From NCBI RefSeq assembly GCF_008705135.1, contig NZ_CP023694.1, positions 7,787,001-7,851,000 on the forward strand: DNA of 64,000 nt. Direction: 5' to 3'. This DNA comes from Streptomyces coeruleorubidus (GTDB lineage Bacteria > Actinomycetota > Actinomycetes > Streptomycetales > Streptomycetaceae). The notes under the pieces are model-generated. The model saw nothing but the letters and a program-made list of their open reading frames with translations. It did not search any database and was not told the DNA's origin. The position numbers and the translations under genes were made by a program. This document shows, in pieces, positions 24,014 through 34,485 of the stretch (position 1 is the first letter of the stretch; each line of letters begins with the position of its first letter).

Positions 24014-25812
24014 GCCGCGGCCGCGGCAAGGACCAGCGCAAGAAGAAGCGGGACCTCGCGGGCGAGGCCTTCGCCGAGGGAATGCGGCTGATGCGGACCA
24101 ACCCCGCCCTCGCCGCCGTGGAGTTCGACGTCTGCCGCCAGGAGGAGTGCCGCCTCGCGTCCCGCCACGGACTCGTGGTCGTCGACTCCGACGGCGACCT
24201 GCACGCCCACCCGGACCGGCTCGCCGAGCCCGCCGCCTGGGCCTGGGCGCTCGCCCACGCCGTCCTCCACCTCGGTTTCGGGCACGTCCCGGCGGTGAAG
24301 GGCGACCGCGTCCAGCCCGACCGCCACGACCTCGCCGCCCGCTGCGTCGTCGTCAACCGCTTCCTGCTCGGCTTCACCGTCGGCGAGACCCCGGAGCACC
24401 TGCCCGCCTCCTACCCGGACGGCGACGAGGAGCAGCTCGCCGCCCGCTGGCGGCGCGACGGACTGCCCCCCGTGTACGAGCGCTGCGGTACGGCCGGCGA
24501 CGCGCCCGACCAGGTGCTGGTGCCCTGGGTGGGCTGGTCCCGGCCGCCCGACTGGCAGCTGGCCTTCGCCGGCGCCCTGACCCGGACCGTGTCCGCCGCG
24601 ATGGACATGGCGGGCGGCCGCCGCGACAGCCTGGACGGCGAGGCGCCCCTGCTACGGCCCTGGCAGCGGGCGCTGAGCTGGTTCATCTCCTCCTACCCGC
24701 TGCTCGGCGGCATCGCGTCCGGCATCAAGCTGGTCGCCGACGCCGAACTCGCCCGCGCCCACGGCATCGCGATCGCCGCCGTCAACGCCGAGGCCGGCGA
24801 GATCTACGTCAACCCGCTGCGGCAGTTCGACGACGAGGAGTGGCGGTTCGTCCTGGCCCACGAGATGCTGCACGCCGCCCTGCGCCACGGCGACCGCTGC
24901 GGCACCCGCGACCCCTACCTGTTCAACATCGCCTGCGACTACGTGATCAACGGCTGGCTGACCGACATGCAGGTCGGCACCATGCCCGAGGGGCTGCTGC
25001 ACGACCCGGAGCTCTCCGGCCTGTCCGCCGAGGAGGTCTACGACCGCATCGCCGGCGACCTGCGCCGCATGCGCCGCCTGGCCACCCCGCGCGGCAAGGG
25101 CGTCGGTGACGTCCTCGGCGCGCCGCTCGGCCCGCCCCGCGACTACGTCGACCTGGACGGCTTCTACCGCCGCGGCCTCGCCCAGGGCCTCGACCTGCAC
25201 CAGCGGCAGGAGCGCGGCTTCCTGCCGGGCGGCCTGGTCGAGGAGATCCGCACGCTCAGCCACCCGCCGCTGCCGTGGGACGCGCGGCTCGCCCGCTGGT
25301 TCGACGAGTTCGTGCCCCGCCCCGAGCCCGTACGGTCCTTCGCCCGCCCCTCACGCCGCCAGGCGGCCACGCCCGGCATTCCGCGCGCCGGGCGGTACTT
25401 CCCGCCCGAGGAGGTCGCCCGCTGCACCTTCGGCGTGGTCCTGGACACCTCCGGCTCCATGGACCGCGTCCTGCTCGGCAAGGCACTGGGCGCCATCGCC
25501 TCCTACGCCGAGGCCCGGGACGTACCGGCCGCCCGGGTCGTGTTCTGCGACGCGGCCCCGCACGACGCCGGCTACCTGCCGGTCACCGAGATCGCCGGCC
25601 GGGTGCGCGTGCACGGCCGCGGCGGCACCGTCCTGCAACCCGGCATCGACCTGCTGCACCGCGCGGACGACTTCCCGCCCGGGGCACCGATCCTGGTCAT
25701 CACCGACGGCTGGTGCGACGTCCTGCGCGTGCGGCGCGAGCACGCGTACCTGATCCCCCAGGGGGCGCGGCTGCCGTTCAGTGCCAGAGGGCCGGTCTTC
25801 CGCGTGAGTTGA
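24010..25812 (+). CDS. DUF2201-type putative metallopeptidase with VWA-like domain
   Basis: A 600-residue protein coupled to the MoxR ATPase by a four-base overlap. The middle holds a zincin-like motif, LAHEMLHAALRHGD, in which HEMLH fits HExxH and a later His/Asp could complete a zinc site (near residue 286). The C-terminal 120 residues form a VWA-like domain with the MIDAS motif DTSGSM near 480 and ITDGWCD. In known MoxR pairs the VWA partner bridges the ATPase to its client. Here one chain combines peptidase-like and VWA parts. A Lys/Arg-rich start (GRGKDQRKKKRD) may contact nucleic acid or membrane. Confidence 0.8.
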   Translation: MSRGRGKDQRKKKRDLAGEAFAEGMRLMRTNPALAAVEFDVCRQEECRLASRHGLVVVDSDGDLHAHPDRLAEPAAWAWALAHAVLHLGFGHVPAVKGDRVQPDRHDLAARCVVVNRFLLGFTVGETPEHLPASYPDGDEEQLAARWRRDGLPPVYERCGTAGDAPDQVLVPWVGWSRPPDWQLAFAGALTRTVSAAMDMAGGRRDSLDGEAPLLRPWQRALSWFISSYPLLGGIASGIKLVADAELARAHGIAIAAVNAEAGEIYVNPLRQFDDEEWRFVLAHEMLHAALRHGDRCGTRDPYLFNIACDYVINGWLTDMQVGTMPEGLLHDPELSGLSAEEVYDRIAGDLRRMRRLATPRGKGVGDVLGAPLGPPRDYVDLDGFYRRGLAQGLDLHQRQERGFLPGGLVEEIRTLSHPPLPWDARLARWFDEFVPRPEPVRSFARPSRRQAATPGIPRAGRYFPPEEVARCTFGVVLDTSGSMDRVLLGKALGAIASYAEARDVPAARVVFCDAAPHDAGYLPVTEIAGRVRVHGRGGTVLQPGIDLLHRADDFPPGAPILVITDGWCDVLRVRREHAYLIPQGARLPFSARGPVFRVS

Positions 25813-25882
25813 ACCGGAGTGTGATCGGATAGTGGCCAGGAACCCGGTCACGGTTTCCGGATACTCATCGAAAGGATGCGAC

Positions 25883-26311
25883 ATGGCAGCCACGCGCTCC
25901 GCACACACCGTTTGGGAAGGCAACCTCTTCAAGGGCAACGGCGTTGTCACCTTCGACTCCTCCGGCATCCTCGCCGAGCAGCCGGTCTCCTGGGCGGCCC
26001 GTACCGAGGAGCCGGGCGGGAAGACCAGCCCGGAGGAGCTGATCGCCGCCGCCCACTCCAGCTGTTTCTCGATGGCCTTCTCCAACATCCTCGACAAGGC
26101 CGGCACCCCGCCGACCAAGCTGGTGACCTCCGCCGACGTCACCTTCCAGCCCGGCGAGGGCATCACCGGCATCCACCTCACCGTCGAGGGCACCGTCCCC
26201 GGCATGGACGAGGCGGCCTTCCTCGCCGCCGCCGAGGAGGCCAAGGTCGGCTGCCCGGTCAGCCAGGCCCTCAAGGCCACGCCCATCACCCTGACCGCCA
26301 AGCTCGCCTGA
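25883..26311 (+). CDS. OsmC family peroxiredoxin
   Basis: A 142-residue OsmC/Ohr-type thiol peroxidase that reduces organic hydroperoxides. The first catalytic cysteine is in SPEELIAAAHSSCFSMAFS (near residue 60), and the second is in AKVGCPVSQAL near residue 124. The opening ATRSAHTVWEGNLFKGNG is the usual OsmC start. The ATG at 25883 has AAAGGA seven bases upstream; the earlier in-frame ATG lacks this. It stands alone between the VWA gene and the GDPD gene. Confidence 0.9.
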   Translation: MAATRSAHTVWEGNLFKGNGVVTFDSSGILAEQPVSWAARTEEPGGKTSPEELIAAAHSSCFSMAFSNILDKAGTPPTKLVTSADVTFQPGEGITGIHLTVEGTVPGMDEAAFLAAAEEAKVGCPVSQALKATPITLTAKLA

Positions 26312-26728
26312 AACAGCCCCACCCGCGTCGCGCGGGCCCGCCCACCAGGGGCGCGGCCCGCGCGACGTCGTCGATTCGCCCACCGCGCCGGGGGTATGAA
26401 CCAGACGCTCTGACGCCGTCGGTCCGGAAGGAACGCGATGCCGCCGGGAACGTCCACCAGCGCGACGGTGCTCGACTCCGCCACCCGCGACCGGACCCGC
26501 GTCCTCCTGCTGTTCAGCCTCTCCGGCCGGCTGTGCCCCCGCGACACCGCCCGAGGGGATGTCCGCACAGTCCCGCCTGCCCGGCGACGCCCGGCAGGCA
26601 CTCCGCCGGGCCCGCCCTCCGGGCGGACGACGGGACTGTACGGACACCCCCTCGGCGCCCTCGTCGACCGCCACGACTACGGCCGCTTCGCCCCCGCCGC
26701 CACGCTCGCCCTCCGGGAGCCGACGACC
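26312..26728 (+). other. 417-base gap before the GDPD gene
   Basis: An ATG at 26438 follows a GGAAGGA site and is in frame with the GDPD gene, so an extended 343-residue product is formally possible. The added 97 residues are Arg, Pro and Thr rich with no domain, and I prefer the downstream start. The stretch has several short GC-rich inverted repeats near 26570-26630. No other gene is supported. Confidence 0.4.
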
Positions 26729-27469
26729 ATGACGCCACGCCCCGCCGTCTCCGCCCACCGGGGCGGCTCCGAGCGCGCCGGACCCGCCACCTGGCAGGCG
26801 TACGAGGACGCGCTGGCGTCCGGCGCGGAGTACGTCGAGTTCGACATCCGCCGCACGGGGGACGGCGTCCTCGTCGTCTACCACGACGCCCGGGCCGGGC
26901 ACACCGGGCCGCCGCTGGCCGCGCTCACACACGCCGAGCTGAGCGAGCGGGCCGGATACGACGTCCCGGTGGTGGACGAGGTCATGGCGCTGATCGCCGG
27001 GAAGCTCGTGGCGCACCTGGACCTGAAGGAGGTGGGCTACGAGCGGGAGGTGATCGACCGGGCGGTGGCCCTGCTCGGCGCGGACGGGCTCGTCGTGACG
27101 ACGCTGGAGGACTGTTCCGTGGCCGCGGTCACGCAGGCCTTCCCCAGGGTGCGTACCGCGCTGTCCCTGGGGCGCGACCGCAGGGAGCTGGCCCTGGCCC
27201 GGCTGCCCGGGACCCGGCTGAGCGAGCTGTTCCCGGCCCGGCGCATCCGGGCCTGCGGGGCCCACGGCGTCGCCGTGCACCAGCGGCTGGCCAGGACCAC
27301 CGTGCTGCGGGAGGCGACCCGGCACGGCCTGTTCACCATGGTGTGGACCGTCAACGACGACACCCTGATGCGGGCCTTCCTCACCCACCCGCGCGTGGAC
27401 GTCCTCGTCACCGACCGGCCCCGGCGGGCCGTGGCGCTCCGCGGGCCCCTCACCCCCTCGCGCCATTGA
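26729..27469 (+). CDS. glycerophosphodiester phosphodiesterase
   Basis: A 246-residue GDPD. The catalytic His-Arg pair is in SAHRGGSERAGPATW at residues 8-10, and metal ligands lie in EYVEFDIRRTGDGVLVVYHD, where the family has E-x-D and the second catalytic His. The lysine motif HLDLKE and the C-terminal VWTVNDD with FLTHPRVDVLVTDRP complete the TIM barrel. The enzyme hydrolyses glycerophosphodiesters to glycerol 3-phosphate and an alcohol, recycling lipid headgroups. There is no signal peptide, so it is cytosolic with this start. Its stop codon overlaps the -35 element of the dnaK promoter. Confidence 0.85.
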   Translation: MTPRPAVSAHRGGSERAGPATWQAYEDALASGAEYVEFDIRRTGDGVLVVYHDARAGHTGPPLAALTHAELSERAGYDVPVVDEVMALIAGKLVAHLDLKEVGYEREVIDRAVALLGADGLVVTTLEDCSVAAVTQAFPRVRTALSLGRDRRELALARLPGTRLSELFPARRIRACGAHGVAVHQRLARTTVLREATRHGLFTMVWTVNDDTLMRAFLTHPRVDVLVTDRPRRAVALRGPLTPSRH

Positions 27470-27494
27470 CAACAGCGCACTCAAGTTTTGTGCT
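27465..27494 (+). promoter_or_regulatory. dnaK promoter overlapped by an HspR/HAIR-like site
   Basis: A perfect TTGACA -35 lies at 27466-27471 with a 17-base spacer to a weak TGTGCT -10. ATTGACA-N7-ACTCAAG (27465-27485) covers it. The HspR operator (HAIR) consensus is CTTGAGT-N7-ACTCAAG; the right half matches 7 of 7 and the left 4 of 7. Repressor binding there would block the promoter. Confidence 0.55.
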
Positions 27495-27529
27495 GGATTG
27501 TGAGAGCGCCCTGGCGGAAGGGGACAGCG

Positions 27530-29400
<1,871 letters not shown>

Positions 29401-29404
<4 letters not shown>

Positions 29405-29883
29405 TTTCCCGCAGGCGTGGCTCGGTTTTGCGCGGGCGGTAGCGTCGCGTACACGGCGTCGACGACGGACGCGTACGGAGTGCCGGAGTCGGCCAGTCCG
29501 GAGCGCAGTCGCTCCAGTCCGGCCCGGTGCTCCGTCAGCAAGACGGTGTTGCCGGTGCGGGCGGTGAACTCCAGTACCGCGGGCAGGAAGTCGGGCAGCT
29601 CCTCGCCGGTGAGCTCCAGGCCGTGGGAGCTGTAGAGCTCCTGGAAGCGGGCCGGTGAGAACTCGCGCCAGCGGCTGAGGTACAGACTGTGGCCGTCCGC
29701 GCTCTCGAAGACCTGGAGGTAGTGGGCGGCCAGTTCCCGCGGCTCGGTGACGGCCGCGTGGTCGGCGAACTCCCTTAGCTGCGGGGCGGCTTCGCGCAGC
29801 AGCGGCAGCCGGGCGCGGAACTCGTCGCCGGGATACGTCAGGCACAGCGCGGCCGCCTGGTACAGCAGCTCGAAGCCGGGCAT
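29401..29883 (-). CDS. narJ: nitrate reductase molybdenum cofactor assembly chaperone NarJ
   Basis: A 160-residue NarJ/TorD-family chaperone. LLYQAAALCLTYPGDEF at the start is typical of NarJ (LLxYPxE), followed by HYLQVFESADGHSLYLSRWRE and the helical end. NarJ inserts the molybdenum cofactor into the NarG nitrate reductase subunit. No narG, narH or narI lies in this window, so the gene is orphaned here; Streptomyces often have several nar operons elsewhere. A strong AAGGAGGT site precedes the ATG at 29883. Its stop codon overlaps the convergent dnaK stop in a shared CTAG. Confidence 0.82.
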
Positions 29884-30003
29884 CTGACCTCCTTGGCGTG
29901 CGCTCTGTGCCGCGCCCCGTGCAGACGACGCTAGGGGCGGGCGGGGGAGCGCACCCGTCGGCGACGCCCGTACGGGTCACGGCCCGCGCGCGAGGGGCCT
30001 CGC

Positions 30004-30867
30004 TCAGTAGGTCTCGCGGTACTCCCGCAGGAGCTTGTCGGTGCGCTGCGTGGAGGCGGCGCCCGCCGTCATGTGGTCGAGGACCTCCAGATGGGCGGAG
30101 ACCTCCTTGCGGGAGTCGAGGTAGAGCGCGCCGGTCAGGTACTCGGTGAAGACCATGTCGGGCAGTTCGGGCTCGGCGAAGCGGAACAGGGAGAACGGCG
30201 CGTACGTCCCCGGGTGCGGGCCGTCCTTGAACTCGGCGATCTGGAGCGTGACGCGATCCCGCTCGGAGTACTCCAGCAGCTTGTCGAGCTGGTCCCGCAT
30301 CACCTGGCCGTCGACGCTCACCGGGCGCCGCAGCACCGTTTCGTCCATGATCACCCACAGGTGCGGCGGGTTGGGCCGCTCCAGCAGCCGCTGCCGCTCC
30401 ATGCGCAGCGACACATGCCGTTCCACGGCCTCCGGCCCGGAGTTGCCGATCGTGCCGGCCTTCAGGACCGCACGCGCGTACCCCTCGGTCTGCAACAGCC
30501 CCGGCACGAAGTGCGGCTCGTAGGACCGGATGATCCGGGCGGCGCCCTCCAGGCTCACGTACAGGCTGAACCACTCCGGCAGCACGTCGTGGAACCGCTG
30601 CCACCAGCCCGGCCGGTTCGCCTCCTCGGCGAGCTCGACGAACGCGGTCACCTCGTCCTCGGGCACGCCGTAGGCGGTCAGCAGGATCTGCACGTACGGG
30701 ATCTTGAGCGCCACGTCGGCGGTCTCCATCCGCCGGACCGTCGCGGGGGCGACGCGCAGCACCCGGGCGGCCTCGTCACGACTGAGGCCCGCGGCCTCGC
30801 GCAGCTCCTGCAACCTCTTGCCCAGCACCACCTGGCCCACGGTCGGTGCGGCCCGCCGTTCACTCAC
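30004..30867 (-). CDS. XRE family regulator with DUF5753 domain
   Basis: A 287-residue regulator. An HTH_31-type helix-turn-helix at about residues 14-70 (LGKRLQELREAAGLSRDEAARVL, RRMETADVALKI) is followed by the DUF5753 domain with SYEPHFVPGLLQTEGYARAVL near residue 110 and MDETVLRRPV. This family, abundant in Streptomyces, is typically paired with a small DUF397 protein in a toxin-antitoxin-like or developmental switch. No DUF397 gene is adjacent. The GTG at 30867 has a GGGGAGG site six bases upstream. Confidence 0.85.
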   Translation of the reverse strand: MSERRAAPTVGQVVLGKRLQELREAAGLSRDEAARVLRVAPATVRRMETADVALKIPYVQILLTAYGVPEDEVTAFVELAEEANRPGWWQRFHDVLPEWFSLYVSLEGAARIIRSYEPHFVPGLLQTEGYARAVLKAGTIGNSGPEAVERHVSLRMERQRLLERPNPPHLWVIMDETVLRRPVSVDGQVMRDQLDKLLEYSERDRVTLQIAEFKDGPHPGTYAPFSLFRFAEPELPDMVFTEYLTGALYLDSRKEVSAHLEVLDHMTAGAASTQRTDKLLREYRETY

Positions 30868-31110
30868 GCCACGCCTCCCCAACGTGCCCAAGCCTGCGAT
30901 CAGTCTGTCACGTTCCGACGTCGGTCTCACAGGGCCGCGGGCGAGAAGATCGCGGGAAAACGGACGTGTCGCCGGGGCATTACCCCGGGGGTAATCGACC
31001 GGGCGCGCCCGGGACGGGATCGTGAACGCACCGGGTCCCGGGCCGGCGCACTCCGGCCCGGGACCCGGGTACCGGCTCGCGCACCACGACCCGACGGAGG
31101 GTGACTCACC

Positions 31111-31536
31111 ATGTCCGCGACCCAGCTCGCCACACTCGCCCGGACCAGTGCGCCGCAGTCGGCGCTGCGCCGCTTCCTCGCCCTGGACGCGGTGGTGACC
31201 GGCGCCAACGCGCTCGCCTACCTCGCGTTCTCCGGCCCGCTCGGCCGTTTCCTCGGAGTGGACTCCACGCTGCTGCTCGCACTGGGCGCGTTCCTCACCG
31301 CCTACGCGGCGGGCGTGGGCCTGCTGGCCTCCCGCCGGCAGCCGCCGGCGCTCGGCGTGCGGGCTGTCGTGGAGGCCAACCTCGCCTGGACGGCCGTGAG
31401 CCTCGTGGCCCTGGCGCTGTGGCTGACGCCGAGCACGGCGGGCGCTGTGTGGACGGTGCTCCAGTCCCTGACCGTGGCCGGGTTCGCCGCCCTCCAGTAC
31501 ATGGCCCTGAGGGCCCGTCAGGGCAGAAGCGACTGA
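31111..31536 (+). CDS. small integral membrane protein, four TM segments
   Basis: A 141-residue protein with four hydrophobic segments (about residues 23-45, 50-72, 85-105 and 110-132) and charged ends. It has no domain I can name; the pattern resembles small DUF4267/SPW-like membrane proteins. The ATG has a GGAGGG site ten bases upstream. Its last 19 bases overlap the 3' end of the convergent regulator gene, so antisense transcription is likely at this junction. Confidence 0.7.
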   Translation: MSATQLATLARTSAPQSALRRFLALDAVVTGANALAYLAFSGPLGRFLGVDSTLLLALGAFLTAYAAGVGLLASRRQPPALGVRAVVEANLAWTAVSLVALALWLTPSTAGAVWTVLQSLTVAGFAALQYMALRARQGRSD

Positions 31537-32324
31537 AGGTACTTGACCGTCGCCGGGTCGGCCGGGAGAAGCGTCTCGATGGCCAGCTCGGCGACGGTCA
31601 CGTCCATCGGGGTGTTGAACGTGGAGATCGAGGAGATGAACGACAGCGTCCGCCCCTCGTGCTCGATCCGCAGCGGCAGCGCGAAGTACGGCACCGGCTC
31701 CGAGGGCTCCTCCGCCGGATCCGCGGCGGGCACCGGATACGCCGCCACCTCCTCGTACAGCGCCCGCAGCGGCTCGGAGCGGTGCAGCGCGATCTGCCGC
31801 TCCATCTGCTCCAGCAGGTGCCCGCGCCAGGCGCGCAGGTTGCGGATGCGCGGCGCCAGGCCCCGCGGGTGCAGGGCGAGCCGCATCGCGTTCAGCGGTG
31901 GTTCGAGCAGCGTCTCGCAGACGCCGTCGATCAGCGTCATGATCCCCCGGTTGGCCGCCACGACGTCGTACAGCGCGTCCACCACCAGCGCCGGATACGG
32001 CTCGTAGCCTCCGATCAGCCGTTCGATGCCCTCACGCAGCGCGCCCAGCGCCGGGTCGCCCAGGGGCGTCTCGGGATAGCGCGGGGCGTAACCGGCCGCC
32101 AGCAGCAGCGCGTTGCGCTCGCGCATGGGCACGTCCAGGTGCTCGGCCAGCCGCAGCACCATCTCCTCGCTGGGCCGGGAGCGGCCGGTCTCGATGAAGC
32201 TGATGTGCCGGGCCGAGGAGTCCGCGCGCAGCGCCAGCTCCAGCTGGCTGACCCGGCGCTGCTCCCGCCAGGCCCGCAGCAGCGGCCCCACGCCCTGGTC
32301 GGTGGTGGACGGATGAGTGGTCAT
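31518..32324 (-). CDS. helix-turn-helix regulator with MmyB-like ligand-binding domain
   Basis: A 268-residue regulator. An XRE helix-turn-helix lies at residues 14-70 (REQRRVSQLELALRADSSARHISFIETGRSRPS). A C-terminal MmyB-like PAS-type domain follows, with YDVVAANRG and LNAMRLALHPRGLAPRI. Related proteins bind fatty-acid ligands and control neighbouring oxidoreductase genes. The obvious target is not clear: the divergent gene at 32453 is a pterin dehydratase and the convergent gene a membrane protein. The start ATG is at 32324. Confidence 0.82.
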   Translation of the reverse strand: MTTHPSTTDQGVGPLLRAWREQRRVSQLELALRADSSARHISFIETGRSRPSEEMVLRLAEHLDVPMRERNALLLAAGYAPRYPETPLGDPALGALREGIERLIGGYEPYPALVVDALYDVVAANRGIMTLIDGVCETLLEPPLNAMRLALHPRGLAPRIRNLRAWRGHLLEQMERQIALHRSEPLRALYEEVAAYPVPAADPAEEPSEPVPYFALPLRIEHEGRTLSFISSISTFNTPMDVTVAELAIETLLPADPATVKYLQSLLP

Positions 32325-32452
32325 GCCGGGACCGTAATCGAGAACCGGTGGCGCCGGACAGGCACACCGCTCCGACCAGGGCCTCGCACGCCCCGCTGTG
32401 GCAGGCTGAGGAGGGAGAAGAGGACACCGGAGCCAGGGAAGGAGCGCTGCCC

Positions 32453-32758
32453 ATGCCCGTCGAACCGCTGTCGCAGAAGGAGGTCGAGGACCGGCTGGCC
32501 GAGCTGCCGGGCTGGTCGCTCGACGGGGACCGCCTGACCCGCTCCTACCGGCTCGGCTCGCACTTCGCGGCGACGGCGATGGTCGTGCACATCGCCCAGG
32601 TCCAGGAGGAGCTCGACCACCACTCCGACCTCACGCTCGGTTACAACTCGGTGTCCCTGGCCGTGCACACGCACAGCGCGGGCGGCGCCGTCACCGAGAA
32701 GGACTTCGAGCTCGCCCGCAGGGTGGAGGACCTGGCGCCCGGGCACGGGGCACACTGA
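32453..32758 (+). CDS. 4a-hydroxytetrahydrobiopterin dehydratase (pterin-4a-carbinolamine dehydratase)
   Basis: A 101-residue single-domain PCD/DCoH protein. Catalytic histidines lie in AQVQEELDHHSDLTLGYNSVSLAVHTHSAGG, the family core, near residues 59-78. The enzyme removes water from 4a-hydroxytetrahydrobiopterin, recycling the cofactor of aromatic amino acid hydroxylases. A GGGAAGGAG site lies upstream of the ATG. The methyltransferase gene begins four bases after the stop, so the two are co-transcribed. Confidence 0.9.
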   Translation: MPVEPLSQKEVEDRLAELPGWSLDGDRLTRSYRLGSHFAATAMVVHIAQVQEELDHHSDLTLGYNSVSLAVHTHSAGGAVTEKDFELARRVEDLAPGHGAH

Positions 32759-32762
32759 CCGG

Positions 32763-33524
32763 GTGCTCGACTACGACAAGGAAGCGGAGCGGTACGACGC
32801 CTCCCGCGGCGGCGAGCCCAGGGCGGCCGCCGCCGCGGCGGCGGTGCTGAGCCTCGTGCCGCCGGACGCGCGCAGCCTGCTCGACGTCGCCTGCGGCACC
32901 GGCATCGTGACCCGCCGGCTCGCGGCCGCGCGCGAGGGCATGCGGGTGACCGGCGTGGACCTCGCCCCGGCGATGGCCCGGCAGGCCACCGCCCGGCTGC
33001 CGGGGGCCGTGGTGCTCGGCGACAGCCGCCGGTTGCCCTTCCGGGACGGCGAGTTCGACGCCGTGTGCAGCGTGTGGCTGCTGCACCTGGCCGCCGGGCC
33101 CGCCGACGTCCGGACCATCGTCGGCGAGTGCGCGCGGGTGCTGCGGCCCGGCGGCGTCTGGGTCACCACGGTCGACAAGGCCGCCTCCCACAACGTGGGC
33201 AGTGACATCGATGTCGTCCTGTCCTCGCGCCCGCCCAGCCCGGTCCGGGACGCGGCGGCGGACGTGGAGTCCTACGCCGCCGGCCACGGCCTGGTCCCGG
33301 CCGGGCAGGCCCGCTTCCGCGGCCACGGTCAGGGCCGCAGCCCGCGCCGTACGGTCGCCGACCTGCGCCGCGGCTGGTTCGTCACCCTGCCGCCCGGCCA
33401 CCCGTTCGCCGACGGCTTCGCCGCCCGGCTGGCGGAACTCCCCGACCAGGACAGACCCCGCCCCGACCCGTTCTTCACGCTCCGGGCGTTCCGGAAGCCG
33501 TGCGGGGCTCTCGAGCCCGGGTGA
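32763..33524 (+). CDS. class I SAM-dependent methyltransferase
   Basis: A 253-residue methyltransferase. Motif I is LLDVACGTGIVTRRLA near residue 45, motif II is VTGVDLAPAMA, and the post-motif FDAVCSVWLLHLA and VLRPGGVWVTTV complete the Rossmann core. The opening YDKEAERYDASRGG is typical of the UbiE/Methyltransf_11 group acting on small molecules. It starts with GTG four bases after the pterin dehydratase gene and is probably coupled to it. Its 3' end overlaps the convergent gene by 50 bases. Confidence 0.82.
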   Translation: MLDYDKEAERYDASRGGEPRAAAAAAAVLSLVPPDARSLLDVACGTGIVTRRLAAAREGMRVTGVDLAPAMARQATARLPGAVVLGDSRRLPFRDGEFDAVCSVWLLHLAAGPADVRTIVGECARVLRPGGVWVTTVDKAASHNVGSDIDVVLSSRPPSPVRDAAADVESYAAGHGLVPAGQARFRGHGQGRSPRRTVADLRRGWFVTLPPGHPFADGFAARLAELPDQDRPRPDPFFTLRAFRKPCGALEPG

Positions 33525-33969
33525 ACTCCATGATCCAGTTGGTCACCCAGGTCTCTCCGCCGTCCACGGAGAACGCCTGTTCCCATCGGGCGGTGGCCGG
33601 GGAGATCCCGGACCAGACGAATCGCACCCGCACGTCCTTGCCGTCGTAGGTGTCGTCGCCCTGGAACTCGCCCCTAAGGCCCTTGAAACGGCCGAAGACC
33701 GGAGGGAAGAGGGTCCCGCTGCGGCTGGACGCCCAGTTCAGCGACCACTCCTCACGGACCGGGTCGAACAGCCGCAGCGTCAGCCCCTTCGCGCCCAGGT
33801 GCGGCATGTCGATCTCGTCGATGTTGGCGGCCCCGTCGAACAGCGGCCGGCACTCGCTCCGGCCCGGGAACTCCTCCCAGTCGCTGCCGGGGTCGAGGAA
33901 ATCGGTGCGGCGGCGGTGCTGGACGTTCCAGGCGCCGTGGAAGAAGTCGAAGTCGTGCGGGCTGCTCAT
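33475..33969 (-). CDS. conserved protein, DUF1579-like lipocalin-type fold
   Basis: A 164-residue soluble protein. It opens HDFDFFHGAWNVQHRRRTDFL and has SECRPLFDGAANIDEIDMPH and RWEQAFSVDGGETWVTNWIMEFTR. This is a pattern of beta-barrel proteins of unknown function in which the WxV and FDG elements line the barrel. No catalytic site is visible. The ATG at 33969 overlaps the stop of the upstream gene as ATGA. The two genes are divergent from the WYL regulator and likely under its control. Confidence 0.75.
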   Translation of the reverse strand: MSSPHDFDFFHGAWNVQHRRRTDFLDPGSDWEEFPGRSECRPLFDGAANIDEIDMPHLGAKGLTLRLFDPVREEWSLNWASSRSGTLFPPVFGRFKGLRGEFQGDDTYDGKDVRVRFVWSGISPATARWEQAFSVDGGETWVTNWIMEFTRAREPRTASGTPGA

Positions 33970-34445
33970 GAGCGGTCTCCTGTGGTTCCCTCGGGCAGAC
34001 GGTCGGCCAGATAGGCGTCGAGGTCGGGGACGTCCGGGGTGAGCATGTGCCGCACCCAGGCGTCGCGTTCGTGCAGGATCGGCGGCAGCTCCCAGACGCA
34101 GCCGATCCACGGCGGGCCGGGCCTGACGAAGTGCGTGGGGTCGCGGTCCGGGCAGCCGAGGACCGGCTGGCCCGCCGCCGCGCCGCCGAAGTGCAGCACG
34201 TTGTCCCACACCCAGCTGTACGCGTTGAGATAGGCGCCGTCGTCACCGCCCCGGTGCAGCACGAGGAACGTCGCCGGCGAGGTGCCGTCCGGCTCCGGCA
34301 GCAGCTCGGGCAGGAGCGCGTACGCCGCCTTCTCCACCTCGGGCGCGATCCCCGCCGGATCGGCGGTGACGTGGTAGCGCTTGATCCACCGGCCCGCCAC
34401 CTCGATCGGCGGTGGCGCGGTCAGCAGTTTCTCCGTGAAAGGCAT
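33966..34445 (-). CDS. conserved protein of unknown function
   Basis: A 159-residue soluble protein beginning MPFTEKLLTAPPPIEVAGRW and containing KRYHVTADPAGIAPEVEKAAY, FLVLHRGGDDGAYLNAYSW, and PPWIGCVWELPPILHERDAWVRHML. It is Trp-rich with no motif I can assign. The start at 34445 lies 33 bases from the WYL regulator's start on the other strand, with a palindrome between them. It is coupled by a four-base overlap to the lipocalin-like gene. Confidence 0.72.
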   Translation of the reverse strand: MPFTEKLLTAPPPIEVAGRWIKRYHVTADPAGIAPEVEKAAYALLPELLPEPDGTSPATFLVLHRGGDDGAYLNAYSWVWDNVLHFGGAAAGQPVLGCPDRDPTHFVRPGPPWIGCVWELPPILHERDAWVRHMLTPDVPDLDAYLADRLPEGTTGDRS

Positions 34446-34468
34446 GGCGGGACGTTAGAGCCGCTTCC

Positions 34469-34485
34469 CTGACATCCTGTGTCAG
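34469..34485. promoter_or_regulatory. palindromic operator at the WYL regulator start
   Basis: CTGACA-TCCTG-TGTCAG is a perfect inverted repeat with 6-base arms. It overlaps the GTG codons at 34479 and 34485 and lies between divergent genes. TGACA-N5-TGTCA type palindromes are expected for a DeoR/WYL dimer, so self-control and control of the divergent pair are likely. Confidence 0.6.

Noticed and set aside
26438..26728. N-terminal extension of the GDPD gene
   Set aside because: The extension has a good ribosome-binding site but encodes low-complexity Arg/Pro/Thr sequence, while the catalytic domain begins right at the downstream ATG.
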